The notes beneath the pieces were generated by a model that did not search any database, was not told the DNA's origin, and saw nothing but the letters and a program-made list of their open reading frames with translations. Position numbers and translations under genes: made by a program. From assembly GCA_004352715.1 (NCBI GenBank), contig SCFE01000033.1:332466-396465 (forward strand): 64,000 bases of DNA. Direction: 5' to 3'. Numbering within the stretch: position 1 is the first letter of the stretch; every line of letters begins with the position of its first letter. Below, piece by piece: positions 35,143 through 46,451 of the stretch. Origin of the DNA: Hofstenia miamia. Taxonomy: Eukaryota; Xenacoelomorpha; Acoela.

Positions 35143-36142
35143 NNNNNNNNNNNNNNNNNNNNNNNNNNNNNNNNNNNNNNNNNNNNNNNNNNNNNNNNNN
35201 NNNNNNNNNNNNNNNNNNNNNNNNNNNNNNNNNNNNNNNNNNNNNNNNNNNNNNNNNNNNNNNNNNNNNNNNNNNNNNNNNNNNNNNNNNNNNNNNNNNN
35301 NNNNNNNNNNNNNNNNNNNNNNNNNNNNNNNNNNNNNNNNNNNNNNNNNNNNNNNNNNNNNNNNNNNNNNNNNNNNNNNNNNNNNNNNNNNNNNNNNNNN
35401 NNNNNNNNNNNNNNNNNNNNNNNNNNNNNNNNNNNNNNNNNNNNNNNNNNNNNNNNNNNNNNNNNNNNNNNNNNNNNNNNNNNNNNNNNNNNNNNNNNNN
35501 NNNNNNNNNNNNNNNNNNNNNNNNNNNNNNNNNNNNNNNNNNNNNNNNNNNNNNNNNNNNNNNNNNNNNNNNNNNNNNNNNNNNNNNNNNNNNNNNNNNN
35601 NNNNNNNNNNNNNNNNNNNNNNNNNNNNNNNNNNNNNNNNNNNNNNNNNNNNNNNNNNNNNNNNNNNNNNNNNNNNNNNNNNNNNNNNNNNNNNNNNNNN
35701 NNNNNNNNNNNNNNNNNNNNNNNNNNNNNNNNNNNNNNNNNNNNNNNNNNNNNNNNNNNNNNNNNNNNNNNNNNNNNNNNNNNNNNNNNNNNNNNNNNNN
35801 NNNNNNNNNNNNNNNNNNNNNNNNNNNNNNNNNNNNNNNNNNNNNNNNNNNNNNNNNNNNNNNNNNNNNNNNNNNNNNNNNNNNNNNNNNNNNNNNNNNN
35901 NNNNNNNNNNNNNNNNNNNNNNNNNNNNNNNNNNNNNNNNNNNNNNNNNNNNNNNNNNNNNNNNNNNNNNNNNNNNNNNNNNNNNNNNNNNNNNNNNNNN
36001 NNNNNNNNNNNNNNNNNNNNNNNNNNNNNNNNNNNNNNNNNNNNNNNNNNNNNNNNNNNNNNNNNNNNNNNNNNNNNNNNNNNNNNNNNNNNNNNNNNNN
36101 NNNNNNNNNNNNNNNNNNNNNNNNNNNNNNNNNNNNNNNNNN
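35143..36142. other. Assembly gap (1000 N placeholder)
   Basis: Exactly 1000 N. Confidence 0.95.
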
Positions 36143-36422
36143 GAAGAGGAGGTTTAGATAATACTTACCCCGTGATAGCTGGCGCTGATCCCTTGATTGA
36201 TTCTCTAAGTAGATTATCTAGTTATGAAGTGTTAGTTTCACCTGGGTAGCGATATTACAATATATTAGGGTTGTGCGATATCACTATTTTCATACACGAT
36301 ACGATAAGATACGATATCACTTCAAATATCGCGATACGATACGATACGATACGACACGATATTCCAAAAAAACATTTTTTCTCAACTTTTTTTTAAACAT
36401 ATATTCAGTTGTTACAACATTG

Positions 36423-37215
36423 TTAAAAGTCAAAAAGTCTTTTGTTGTGATTAAGGAACACCAGTTCCGTAGTGTGCTTTGGGGAAAGTCGCTCTCTGCT
36501 TGCAGTAACTACATGGGTGCCCTTTGAGTTGAGTCTTTCACTTGGCGTATTTGTAGCTTTTATACAAAACACTTTGCGTGCACTTTTGGCAATACTGGGG
36601 AAATAGAACGTATTTGTTTTCCAGTATTGGTAGACATTTTCAATGGGTCCAATTTTGGACGTAGATATTGTTGCAGCTCAAGTTTCAGGCTTGCAACAGC
36701 TGCGCATTCCGGCTGTGATTCTGATTCTTGCTGTTGCTGCTGAATTTGGGCTCGTTCTTCCAAACGTTGACGCATACTTTTTGACGAGCTGGTAGCAGAC
36801 GAGCTCGTTGTTGGCATTGTTGCTGCAGCCATCGCTGGAAATGGATGATTTTGTAGGGCGTGTGCTTCACTTTGAAAGACGAAGTAATTGGAGGCGCAAG
36901 TTTATTTTTCTTCTTAGCTGATTGAGCCTGGTATTCCTCAGTTTCTTTGACGCATTCGTTGTACTGAACCAAGTGATGGTTCCTAAAACTATTCCGTTGA
37001 ATTGCTGTTTTGAAATAAATTACACACGCAGTTTCATATGCTATATTGCTAAAATGTTCTTACCTCAAGTACGTACCCAGGTTGGTCGTAGCTGATCCAG
37101 TTATTTTGACTTCAGCATGATTCAAGCATAGCGTGCAATTAGGCCGCTCACAATCGTCTGTATCCTCCGTAAAATACTTCCAGTACGGCGACTTACGTTT
37201 TCTATCTGCAATGTG
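36423..37215 (-). pseudogene. hAT transposase remnant: BED finger + dimerisation domain, core deleted
   Basis: On the - strand the BED zinc finger begins about 37210 ('KSPYWKYFTED', then 'CTLC') and continues 'TTNLGTYL' to 37064. An 81-nt intron (36983-37063, GT...AG) splits the codon before 'NHHLVQY', which supplies the finger's histidines. A Lys/Gln/Ser-rich stretch follows, with a frame change near 36840. The C-terminal part (about 36630-36423) reads 'FPSIAKSARKVFCIKATNTP', then 'SER', 'VTASRERLSPKHTTELVFLN', and ends at TAA 36423-36425. That is the hAT family dimerisation domain, with one frameshift near 36660. The RNase H-like catalytic region (usually 300+ residues) is absent. Confidence 0.8.
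36983..37063 (-). other. 81-nt intron in the hAT BED-finger region
   Basis: Donor TTGAG|GTAAGA at 37064/37063 and acceptor TTTTAG|GAACC at 36983/36982 join two parts of a BED finger in frame within one codon. It shows what a short host-type intron looks like here: AT-rich, GTAAG donor, TTTTAG acceptor. Confidence 0.7.
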
Positions 37216-37359
37216 AGTGTGCCAACCACCAGTGAACAAATCTGAAAAAACAAACAAACTGATAGTCATGCTATTTGCTTAAGCAAACAGTTGGCTTCAC
37301 GTCTACAACCATGTAATATATCGCGATATATGAATATTTGTACGATATATCGCACAAGC

Positions 37360-37362
<3 letters not shown>

Positions 37363-37390
<28 letters not shown>
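37363..37390. repeat. (AT)n microsatellite at hAT edge
   Basis: Alternating AT run immediately beside the hAT right end; hAT insertion into the tract would explain the imperfect target duplication. Confidence 0.9.
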
Positions 37391-37393
<3 letters not shown>

Positions 37394-37536
37394 GCAAGCT
37401 CTTCCCCCGCTACTCATAATTCGATTTCTCCCTCTATAGGTAGGAGCCTAGATGAAAAACTGCTATGAAACCACATAATAAAACCTCATTTCTACATGTT
37501 ACATGCTTAAACATGTGCAATACATGTCAAAATGTT

Positions 37537-38733
37537 AGAGTTTAGATTTTTTTATTATTATATTATTAATTGGAATTTATATTATTTATCGATACATTGG
37601 TGATATATTCGTCATATACATGTATATACATATCCGGACAATGTAGCCACTCGGAAATGAAACCGTATTTATTTATATATGCTTGTAGATAGAAAATGCT
37701 TTAAATTTAATAGCAATTCAACATTTGATTGATGTGGTTACTTATAATGATCCAAAGTAAACATAATATTATAATGTGAGGTCTTAGTATATAACTCCAT
37801 CCTCTTTCATGACGACGAGTTCCACTTGGATTATATTACGTCCCAAAACAAAATTTTCAAGCTTGACCAATCAGAGACACAAAAAAGTATTTTTCTCGTA
37901 CAGTGTTCTTCATAAATATTAAAACATGCACAAATCGTGACCATTGATCACAGCTTTGATCAAACTGAAAAGAGAATATATGCATGTATCTATTATTTAT
38001 TTGATATTTCTTATTTTTAAGATTTTTTAAAACAAATTTTTGTTGCATTCTTGACTTTTAAATTTCTATTTTTTGTAGTGATTGATTGATTTACATTTTT
38101 TGGGATTCTCGAGCTTCTCCCTCTTTAGTAAATAAGTAAAAATATTCAGAAGTCACTAGAAAAACACATTATTTTGAAGATAGGAAATCATTTTCAAAAA
38201 GCACTTGAAAACCAGTCAGCTTATTATGGCTATGGTTTTAAGCAATTTGGGTTTATCTCAGTAACAAAATAGTGTAGGGAAGTTTTCAACTTTAAATTAT
38301 ACCAAACTTTAATCAACCATTAGAACTTAACTTAGTTCTTAAGAGGCAGGATGCTAAATGGCTGAAAACACAAATGAGTCCATTTATATAATAAGAAGGC
38401 AAGTATGATGATCATTGCTCAACAAATTTTTACAGTGTTTATTTGAAGATTATTACTGATTTCATATATTTTATGCATTCCCAAATATTGACTTTGCATT
38501 TTCAGGTAAGCATTTGGTACCTGACAAATTTAGTGATTTTTGAACTAAACAGAATCTGATTCACATACCAGCAAGAAATTGTTGAGACCAGTTTATTATT
38601 TGAATTTAAACTGAGTTTCTGGTATACACGTCATACAATCTTCCATGACATGAAAGAAAAATGGAGTGTTTATTTTGAATTTTTACTCATTACTTATGCA
38701 TATACAACAAAGCGGGCATTGAGTCAAGCACTT
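37537..38733 (+). repeat. Sequence duplicated in inverted form at 33979-35142
   Basis: Partner of the gap-bounded contig at 33979-35142. Its right part (from about 38434) is repeated again in direct orientation at 40069. It contains no recognised gene; a 63-codon - strand frame is open in both copies but has no family resemblance. Confidence 0.85.
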
Positions 38734-39068
38734 AAGTTTTTACAGGTGCATTCACTTAACATAAGACACAGAACGTTAAAAATAACTAAATTATGAAGGA
38801 AATTGGCATGTTTTGTTAATCCATGAGAATTAAAATCGCATACAATAAAACTACCTGTTTTGTTTTGAAATATTGAGTGCAGAGTTTGAGATGGGTCGGA
38901 TCGGGGTTAGCTAAATCGGGTTGATTTTGAATTTTATACAATGCACGTTATATGATGTACAACCTATGCGCTGTCAATCAATGTTAAATATTTTTCTTTG
39001 CTTTATAGCAATGAATTTAAGGTAATTTTATGATAAACATCAAAGCAGACTTAATTTTCAAAAATATA
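38434..39068 (+). repeat. Contig end repeated across the next gap
   Basis: The last 630 or so bases before the gap reappear almost unchanged at 40069-40732, just after the gap. The left copy reads 'tgtttatttgaagattatta' at 38438 and ends 'ttttcaaaaatata' at the gap. This overlap suggests the two contigs actually join here. Confidence 0.9.
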
Positions 39069-40068
39069 NNNNNNNNNNNNNNNNNNNNNNNNNNNNNNNN
39101 NNNNNNNNNNNNNNNNNNNNNNNNNNNNNNNNNNNNNNNNNNNNNNNNNNNNNNNNNNNNNNNNNNNNNNNNNNNNNNNNNNNNNNNNNNNNNNNNNNNN
39201 NNNNNNNNNNNNNNNNNNNNNNNNNNNNNNNNNNNNNNNNNNNNNNNNNNNNNNNNNNNNNNNNNNNNNNNNNNNNNNNNNNNNNNNNNNNNNNNNNNNN
39301 NNNNNNNNNNNNNNNNNNNNNNNNNNNNNNNNNNNNNNNNNNNNNNNNNNNNNNNNNNNNNNNNNNNNNNNNNNNNNNNNNNNNNNNNNNNNNNNNNNNN
39401 NNNNNNNNNNNNNNNNNNNNNNNNNNNNNNNNNNNNNNNNNNNNNNNNNNNNNNNNNNNNNNNNNNNNNNNNNNNNNNNNNNNNNNNNNNNNNNNNNNNN
39501 NNNNNNNNNNNNNNNNNNNNNNNNNNNNNNNNNNNNNNNNNNNNNNNNNNNNNNNNNNNNNNNNNNNNNNNNNNNNNNNNNNNNNNNNNNNNNNNNNNNN
39601 NNNNNNNNNNNNNNNNNNNNNNNNNNNNNNNNNNNNNNNNNNNNNNNNNNNNNNNNNNNNNNNNNNNNNNNNNNNNNNNNNNNNNNNNNNNNNNNNNNNN
39701 NNNNNNNNNNNNNNNNNNNNNNNNNNNNNNNNNNNNNNNNNNNNNNNNNNNNNNNNNNNNNNNNNNNNNNNNNNNNNNNNNNNNNNNNNNNNNNNNNNNN
39801 NNNNNNNNNNNNNNNNNNNNNNNNNNNNNNNNNNNNNNNNNNNNNNNNNNNNNNNNNNNNNNNNNNNNNNNNNNNNNNNNNNNNNNNNNNNNNNNNNNNN
39901 NNNNNNNNNNNNNNNNNNNNNNNNNNNNNNNNNNNNNNNNNNNNNNNNNNNNNNNNNNNNNNNNNNNNNNNNNNNNNNNNNNNNNNNNNNNNNNNNNNNN
40001 NNNNNNNNNNNNNNNNNNNNNNNNNNNNNNNNNNNNNNNNNNNNNNNNNNNNNNNNNNNNNNNNNNNN
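39069..40068. other. Assembly gap (1000 N), probably false
   Basis: Exactly 1000 N flanked by the same sequence on both sides, which is what unmerged overlapping contigs (for example two haplotypes) look like. Confidence 0.85.
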
Positions 40069-40740
40069 ATGTTTATTTGAAGATTATTACTGATTTCATA
40101 TATTTTATGCATTCCCAAATATTGACTTTGCATTTTCAGGTAAGCATTTGGTACCTGACAAATTTAGTGATTTTTGAACTAAACAGAATCTGATTCACAT
40201 ACCAGCAAGAAATTGTTGAGACCAGTTTATTATTTGAATTTAAACTGAGTTTCTGGTATACACTTCATATAATCTTCCATGTCATGAAAGAAAAATGGTG
40301 AATCTTCCATGTCATGAAAGAAAAATGGTGTGTTTATTTTGAATTTTTACTCATTACTTATGCATATACAACAAAGCGGGCATTGAGTCAAGCACTTAAG
40401 TTTTTACAGGTGCATTCACTTAACATAAGACACAGAACGTTAAAAATAACTAAATTATGAAGGAAATTGGCATGTTTTGTTAATCCATGAGAATTAAAAT
40501 CGCATACAATAAAACTACCTGTTTTGTTTTGAAATATTGAGTGCAGAGTTTGAGATGGGTCGGATCGGGGTTAGCTAAATCGGGTTGATTTTGAATTTTA
40601 TACAATGCACGTTATATGATGTACAACCTATGCGCTGTCAATCAATGTTAAATATTTTTCTTTGCTTTATAGCAATGAATTTAAGGTAATTTTATGATAA
40701 ACATCAAAGCAGACTTAATTTTCAAAAATATAATTTCGTG
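40069..40740 (+). repeat. Second copy of 38434-39068
   Basis: Near-identical to the sequence before the gap, with a 30-bp tandem duplication (gaatcttccatgtcatgaaa...) at about 40271-40330 as the main difference. It continues past the point where the left contig stops. Confidence 0.9.
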
Positions 40741-41239
40741 TTCAAAATTTTTATATGTTGCCATTTGCAATGTCACGATTCCCATTCAGGTCTTAAAGTA
40801 ATATTTTGAATAACTTCAAGTCAGTTCGCTTTGAGTAGCCCTAGTGAAATAACCTTTTGCGAGTCAATGCATCCAAACGTATGCAAATACACAAAATTGA
40901 ATACAAGTTTAAAATTTTAGTACATGTATTTTTAATTTCCCAATAATGAAATATGCAGTGTTGTCCATAGCAAAGTTAGGGGATGGGACAGCACAAATCG
41001 GTATTTCCCATGGTAATCGATACTTGATATTGTAAAATAACTTTAAAATTAATAAATAAATCTTGTTGTTTTCAATGGCTCCTTGTACACATCGTTCTAT
41101 TTAGTCGAGACTGAATATAAGCGTTCAAAAATTTCATAATTTTATTTAAACTGTATTCGATATAAAAATTATAATGAGAATTCCTTGGAATGAGATGAGA
41201 CAGGCACAAATTGCCATGAGATTAGATGAAATTTGACAG

Positions 41240-42352
41240 AAAAGTATGCCCATGGATAAGCCTGGAAATATGAAAAAACATTTCAAGGATGTTATTTTAC
41301 ACTTCATTTCCAGCTGTAAGTTGGTTTTTTGAGGAAAAAAATTAAAGCCTAAGTTTTTTTATTGTCATAGGATATTATTTTTACAAATCATTATGCAACT
41401 AAGAATTAATAATTGATTTCATGAACCTTATGTGACAAGCAGGTAGGTATTGATTGTTCAATTTACATTATTCATACTTAGAATATTTTAAATGAAAAAC
41501 AAATTTGAGTAGTCAAGACCATCTGTTAAATTTTTGTCTAGTTCATATTTTGCTCAGTGTTGGTATTAGTGAATCAAATGTATTACATGGAAAATGATAT
41601 ATTTCAAACTTAGGTCGAAGTGCCATTGACAAAACTAGACAAGAATTCGACCCTTACCGGATGGAAAATATGCTCAAGTCTGAAACTATGCTGGTATTTA
41701 ATATATCAGCATCAGTGATAATCATTTTAAAAAATTTATAATCTTAAGTTAGAATTTAAATTTCAATTTACCATTTACCCCTAACCAGAAAAGTGTATTG
41801 TTAATGTTACAAACTTCTTTGTCCGGATTTTCAAAACAAATTCCCTAAACCTGTTAAGGGAAGAGTATACCTGAAATTTTTTGAAGAAACGAAATTTTTT
41901 TTATTCTCATGTACTATAGGTATCTAACTAACACGTGTGAAAAGAGATTTTTGAAATTTCAACGAAGAGTAGACTTGGTGTTAGGAAACGCTTGTCCATT
42001 AATGGCTAACCAGAAAAGTGTATTGTTAATGTTACAAACTTCTTTGTCCGGATTTTCAAAACAAATTCCCTAAACCTGTTAAGGGAAGAGTATACCTGAA
42101 ATTTTTTGAAGAAACGAAATTTTTTTTATTCTCATGTACTATAGGTATCTAACTAACACGTGTGAAAAGAGATTTTTGAAATTTCAACGAAGAGTAGACT
42201 TGGTGTTAGGAAACGCTTGTCCATTAATGCTGGGGACAAAACAACGCAAGCCTGTGATGCAATGGCTATGCAAAGAATCAAGAAATCCGATTTACAGGCT
42301 ACTGAAAAGGAGAAAGAAACGATTTCTCTGAAATTTTCAGGGATTGTTCCTC
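41240..42352 (+). other. Possible exons of an unidentified gene
   Basis: Three candidate exons have plausible splice borders. The first, 41240-41315 (CAG| ... CT|GTAAGT), reads 'MPMDKPGNMKKHFKDVIL'. The second, 41614-41693 (TTAG| ... |GTATTT), reads 'SAIDKTRQEFDPYRMENMLK'. The third begins about 42147 (CTATAG|) and reads 'YLTNTCEKRFLKFQRRVDLV' and further Arg/Lys-rich residues to about 42329. They look protein-like (charged, biased codon use), but I cannot assign a family, and phases were not proven to connect. The third exon lies in a 225-bp tandem duplication. Confidence 0.25.
41781..42230 (+). repeat. 225-bp tandem duplication
   Basis: Sequence from 41781 (ctaaccagaaaagtgtattg) repeats from 42006 with virtually no change. 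The copies differ at the end: the left copy reads 'attaatgg', the right 'attaatgctgggg'. It is recent, or an assembly artefact. Confidence 0.9.
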
Positions 42353-43670
42353 TCACTTAGTTTTGTGATTTAAGCATAGAGAACTTTGATTGAGTGAACA
42401 TACCAAAAGTTACTACAATTTTCCCTTTCAAAAATTTGATGACGTACTTGCCAAGCCTATAATTTTTTTCTTTATGGTTAATCAAAATTCTCTATGCTTA
42501 AAACAATAACCCCAATGTAAGTACTTAAAAATGTTTAAGTAATTAAACTTCATAATATACAGCTAGTGCGATCATTTCTTGATTGCATCTGGGAAAGAAA
42601 TTTTACTAACGGCGTAGAGCCGTTTAATATAGATTTTTAATGTCTGTTATATTTTTTTTCAGAATCTTCATGTTATAAGCTTTCTACTAATATATAGTTT
42701 GTGGGGGTTTAGATGCAAACCTGTCGAAATATAGTGCATTTTCTAGCACCCTATTTTTCAGGTTGACTGCCTCTTTAAGATATTTAGAAATCTTGCGATA
42801 TTGGCACAACTATTAATGGACGTGCTCCCAAATAGCGGTGAGAATTTATGGCAAAAATTATTTCTGTTTAATAGTAGTATGAAATAGGCCGTTTGATGAA
42901 AATTCCGACAGTTCAAAGCTCATTCAAATTACTTACTAAGGTTCAGATAATCAAACAATGTAAAATTTGTAATTTTTTTCTCTAGAGAGACTGCGTCGTG
43001 CATATAGTGAGAGGTTGTAATTTTCGGATTTTGGATATCTTTATTAGATTTACCAACCCTAATCCTGAATAGTGTTAAAAAATGCAAAATAATAAAAATT
43101 TTCTTTTATCAAACTTCAAACTTATCAATGAGATTCAACAAAATCAAATGAAAACAAAATTCAACATAATATGATGCCCAGCAAAAAATAAAGAACAAAA
43201 CAATCATATTTTCTTGTATAGAGAATGCGGGGAAAGGGGGGTGAACAAGTGACCCAACAGAGGACAATTCCTCCCCCCCCCCCCTCTTAGACATGATCCT
43301 GGGTATCAATCGCTACTAAGCAAATCCTGCAATAATGCATTTTAGCATTTTTGATCAATTTTTCTACAACATCGGGTATGATGTCTTGGTCAAACGAATG
43401 CCGGAAAATTTGATTTCCAATACTAAACATTAGCAAAGAATAACATTAGATGATATTACGAAGTAGGAAATTATGTAGGACAGAATATTTATACTTTGAA
43501 GACAGCTCAAAAACTTTTAGGATTAAAGGTGACCAAAATAGTTGATTTTATAGATTTTGGGGATTTCAAATTTGATAGTATTTTGACTATGGCCGGAATG
43601 TTATTGAAAATAATTGGAAATTTCATTTCAAAACTTTCGAAGACCTTTAGCACTAACATAAGTTGCTTAC
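42353..43670. other. Noncoding interval
   Basis: No conserved gene. It contains a poly-C run of about 14 at 43270-43283, and overlapping open frames on both strands at 43496-43705 with no recognised similarity. Confidence 0.4.
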
Positions 43671-43746
43671 CTTCAGATTCGTACAAATTCGAAATTTTCA
43701 AATAAAACTTGTTAATCTTTTCAACAACCTCAGCAGCAGAAATACG
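43671..43746 (-). other. Weak exon candidate, unknown protein
   Basis: On the - strand a 76-nt segment reads 'RISAAEVVEKINKFYLKISN' and continues to a good donor (GAAG|GTAAGC at 43671/43670); the acceptor side is ATTTTTATTAAAG. It looks like a helical coding exon but is too short to identify, and no neighbouring exon was found. Confidence 0.25.
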
Positions 43747-44165
43747 CTTTAATAAAAATTTTCATCATGGCGTTAGAGTATGTTCCCCAATAGACCTAAC
43801 AATACCAAAAGATTTTCCAATTTGCTAATAGGCTTTGAGAAAGTTCCTTGCAAATGTGGAAAAACGGTTTGTCCTGTAAAACGGACGCCAGGCTGCTTAA
43901 AGTAAAATCATTTAACAACCGCTTGAACATTGTTAAACTCCCAATTTTCCCACGAGTACTCATGCAATCGGTATGAGACATAGCAAAAACCTAACAACCA
44001 ATGAGGTAAACCTTTTGTTTAATTTATCACCCCTGTTATTATAGAAAATCACATAATGTAAATTTTTTAACCACATATGATAAATGATTAATATAATTTT
44101 TTAAATATACTGAAGTAAGGAACCATTAGCATACCAGCAGTGTTCAATTACAGTTCCAAAAGTTA

Positions 44166-44638
44166 TCAGTCAGCAGAGGCTTGTTCAAACTTGATGTTGT
44201 TGATTGTGATTTTGGCATTTTTTACTGTTCCTTTGATATTGACATAGTCTCCTGATGTGCTTATTAATCTGGTGTCGTTTGAAGTGATATCTTCTTTTCT
44301 CCATCTGATGTTGTGGGTGGATGTGTCTGACATTATTGTTACTGATGCGCCAGTGTTGTCTTTCACTTTGATGTTGAGGTTGTTGATTGTTAGGGGTATC
44401 AGATTTCGTTCCAGTAAGTCTGTGACAATCAACAGTTCCTTAGCTTGGTCTAGGGCCAGCGCCCTTATTCATTTAAATTTTCCTCATTGGTGCTGGATTG
44501 TTCATGGTTGTCTAAATGCTTGGCTGTGTAGTAGCCATCTTCATTGACTAGATATATGATTTTTTTGCATTCTGGTTTCAGATGACCCTTTTCACCACAT
44601 TTGTTGCATTTGACAAAGAGGAAGTCTTCTGGTTTTTC
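44166..44638 (-). pseudogene. Ty3/gypsy copy 3: gag knuckle and protease fragment
   Basis: Reading down from the gap edge, the - strand has the knuckle KCNKCGEKGHLKPECKK (about 44615-44565) and an acidic gag tail ending at a TAA near 44487. A junction (GGGCGCTGGCCCTAGACC) resembles those of the other two copies. Then comes a protease with 'DNTGASVTIM' (an Asn inserted between Asp and Thr relative to DTGA) and 'STSGDYVNIKG' (about 44260). The frame stops at 44166. Stops and frame changes between gag tail and protease make it a fossil. Confidence 0.85.
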
Positions 44639-45638
44639 NNNNNNNNNNNNNNNNNNNNNNNNNNNNNNNNNNNNNNNNNNNNNNNNNNNNNNNNNNNNNN
44701 NNNNNNNNNNNNNNNNNNNNNNNNNNNNNNNNNNNNNNNNNNNNNNNNNNNNNNNNNNNNNNNNNNNNNNNNNNNNNNNNNNNNNNNNNNNNNNNNNNNN
44801 NNNNNNNNNNNNNNNNNNNNNNNNNNNNNNNNNNNNNNNNNNNNNNNNNNNNNNNNNNNNNNNNNNNNNNNNNNNNNNNNNNNNNNNNNNNNNNNNNNNN
44901 NNNNNNNNNNNNNNNNNNNNNNNNNNNNNNNNNNNNNNNNNNNNNNNNNNNNNNNNNNNNNNNNNNNNNNNNNNNNNNNNNNNNNNNNNNNNNNNNNNNN
45001 NNNNNNNNNNNNNNNNNNNNNNNNNNNNNNNNNNNNNNNNNNNNNNNNNNNNNNNNNNNNNNNNNNNNNNNNNNNNNNNNNNNNNNNNNNNNNNNNNNNN
45101 NNNNNNNNNNNNNNNNNNNNNNNNNNNNNNNNNNNNNNNNNNNNNNNNNNNNNNNNNNNNNNNNNNNNNNNNNNNNNNNNNNNNNNNNNNNNNNNNNNNN
45201 NNNNNNNNNNNNNNNNNNNNNNNNNNNNNNNNNNNNNNNNNNNNNNNNNNNNNNNNNNNNNNNNNNNNNNNNNNNNNNNNNNNNNNNNNNNNNNNNNNNN
45301 NNNNNNNNNNNNNNNNNNNNNNNNNNNNNNNNNNNNNNNNNNNNNNNNNNNNNNNNNNNNNNNNNNNNNNNNNNNNNNNNNNNNNNNNNNNNNNNNNNNN
45401 NNNNNNNNNNNNNNNNNNNNNNNNNNNNNNNNNNNNNNNNNNNNNNNNNNNNNNNNNNNNNNNNNNNNNNNNNNNNNNNNNNNNNNNNNNNNNNNNNNNN
45501 NNNNNNNNNNNNNNNNNNNNNNNNNNNNNNNNNNNNNNNNNNNNNNNNNNNNNNNNNNNNNNNNNNNNNNNNNNNNNNNNNNNNNNNNNNNNNNNNNNNN
45601 NNNNNNNNNNNNNNNNNNNNNNNNNNNNNNNNNNNNNN
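44639..45638. other. Assembly gap (1000 N placeholder)
   Basis: Exactly 1000 N; the left edge cuts through a Ty3 gag. Confidence 0.95.
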
Positions 45639-45649
45639 TATATATTATA

Positions 45650-46399
45650 CAGGGTGTTGCAAAAAAACGAAACCCAGATTAAAAATCTTGTATCTCGAAG
45701 ACTAATGAAGCTATTACATTTTCACAAACATCACTGTATTTATCTACCTTTTACTCATTATTAGTAAAATTTTCAAATGAAATTGATCTACAGTGCCAGA
45801 GCAGTTGTTTTTCAAAATAATGTTGCAAAATTTTTGCTTGACATGGGTACAAAATATGAAAACTTTTATTTTTAACAATTTATTTCCGATATTTTTTGGA
45901 AAGTTACACAGATTGTAGTCTTGGTAGGAGAAGGTCTATCTGGAAACTGTTTTTCAAATAAAGCTTGAACATCTTAAATACTTCCACTTTCAGAAACTTA
46001 GTCATCACGAAAACTTTGCTCTTTTGATAGCTGCATTTCTTAGGGTTTAGAAGGATAAAAATGTATGAGTTTTTGATGCTGATGTGTGGTTCTTATGCAA
46101 CATTAAGTATCTAAGATACTAATAGCATGAAAAAGTTATTGGAATATCTTATCCTTCAACAATTATTAGGTAAAGCAAAACACAAAATTTTGCTTGTTAA
46201 CTCTATTTCAAGCAAAAATTTTACAACATTATTTTGAAAAGCCACTGCTCTGGCACTGTAGATCAATTTCATTTGAAAATTTTACCAATAATAAGCAAAA
46301 GATAGATAAATACAGTGATGCTTGTGAGAATATGATAGCTCCATTAGTCTTTGAGATACAAGATTTTGAATCTGGGTTTCGTTTTTTTGCAACACCCTG
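45650..46399. mobile_element. Mariner-type MITE with ~200-bp terminal inverted repeats
   Basis: The left end CAGGGTGTTGCAAAAAAACG and the right end (reverse complement) are identical over these bases. Similarity continues inward for about 200 bp, with scattered differences, through 'gatctacagtgccagagcag'. The element is flanked by TA on both sides (45648-45649 and 46400-46401), the Tc1/mariner target duplication. The middle (about 45850-46140) is unique and encodes nothing recognisable. Length is 750 bp, non-autonomous. Confidence 0.9.
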
Positions 46400-46406
46400 T
46401 ATAGTA

Positions 46407-46451
46407 TATACATATATATATGTATATATATATACCTATATATATATATAT
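46407..46451. repeat. Imperfect (AT)n with GTAT interruptions
   Basis: TA-rich microsatellite with 'tgtatata' and 'cctata' interruptions; a second short (AT)n lies at about 46690-46711. Confidence 0.85.

Larger units (their letters stand above)
36266..37362 (-). mobile_element. Internally deleted hAT transposon
   Basis: The left end reads TAGGGTTGTGCGATATCA and the right end, reverse complemented, TAGGCTTGTGCGATATAT: a hAT-type inverted terminal repeat. Flanks give an imperfect AATATAT target duplication, blurred by the (AT)n on the right. Near the left end a (GATAC)n-like subterminal array spans about 36296-36358. The element encodes on the - strand an N-terminal BED finger and a C-terminal hAT dimerisation domain, but the catalytic core between them is missing. 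It is therefore a deletion derivative that autonomous relatives might mobilise. Confidence 0.85.

Noticed and set aside
36158-36190. 'atacttacc' followed by a stem-like sequence, resembling the 5' end of U1 snRNA
   Set aside because: Only nine bases match; the following stem-loops, the Sm site and the overall length of U1 are not present, and the 5' side is cut by a gap.
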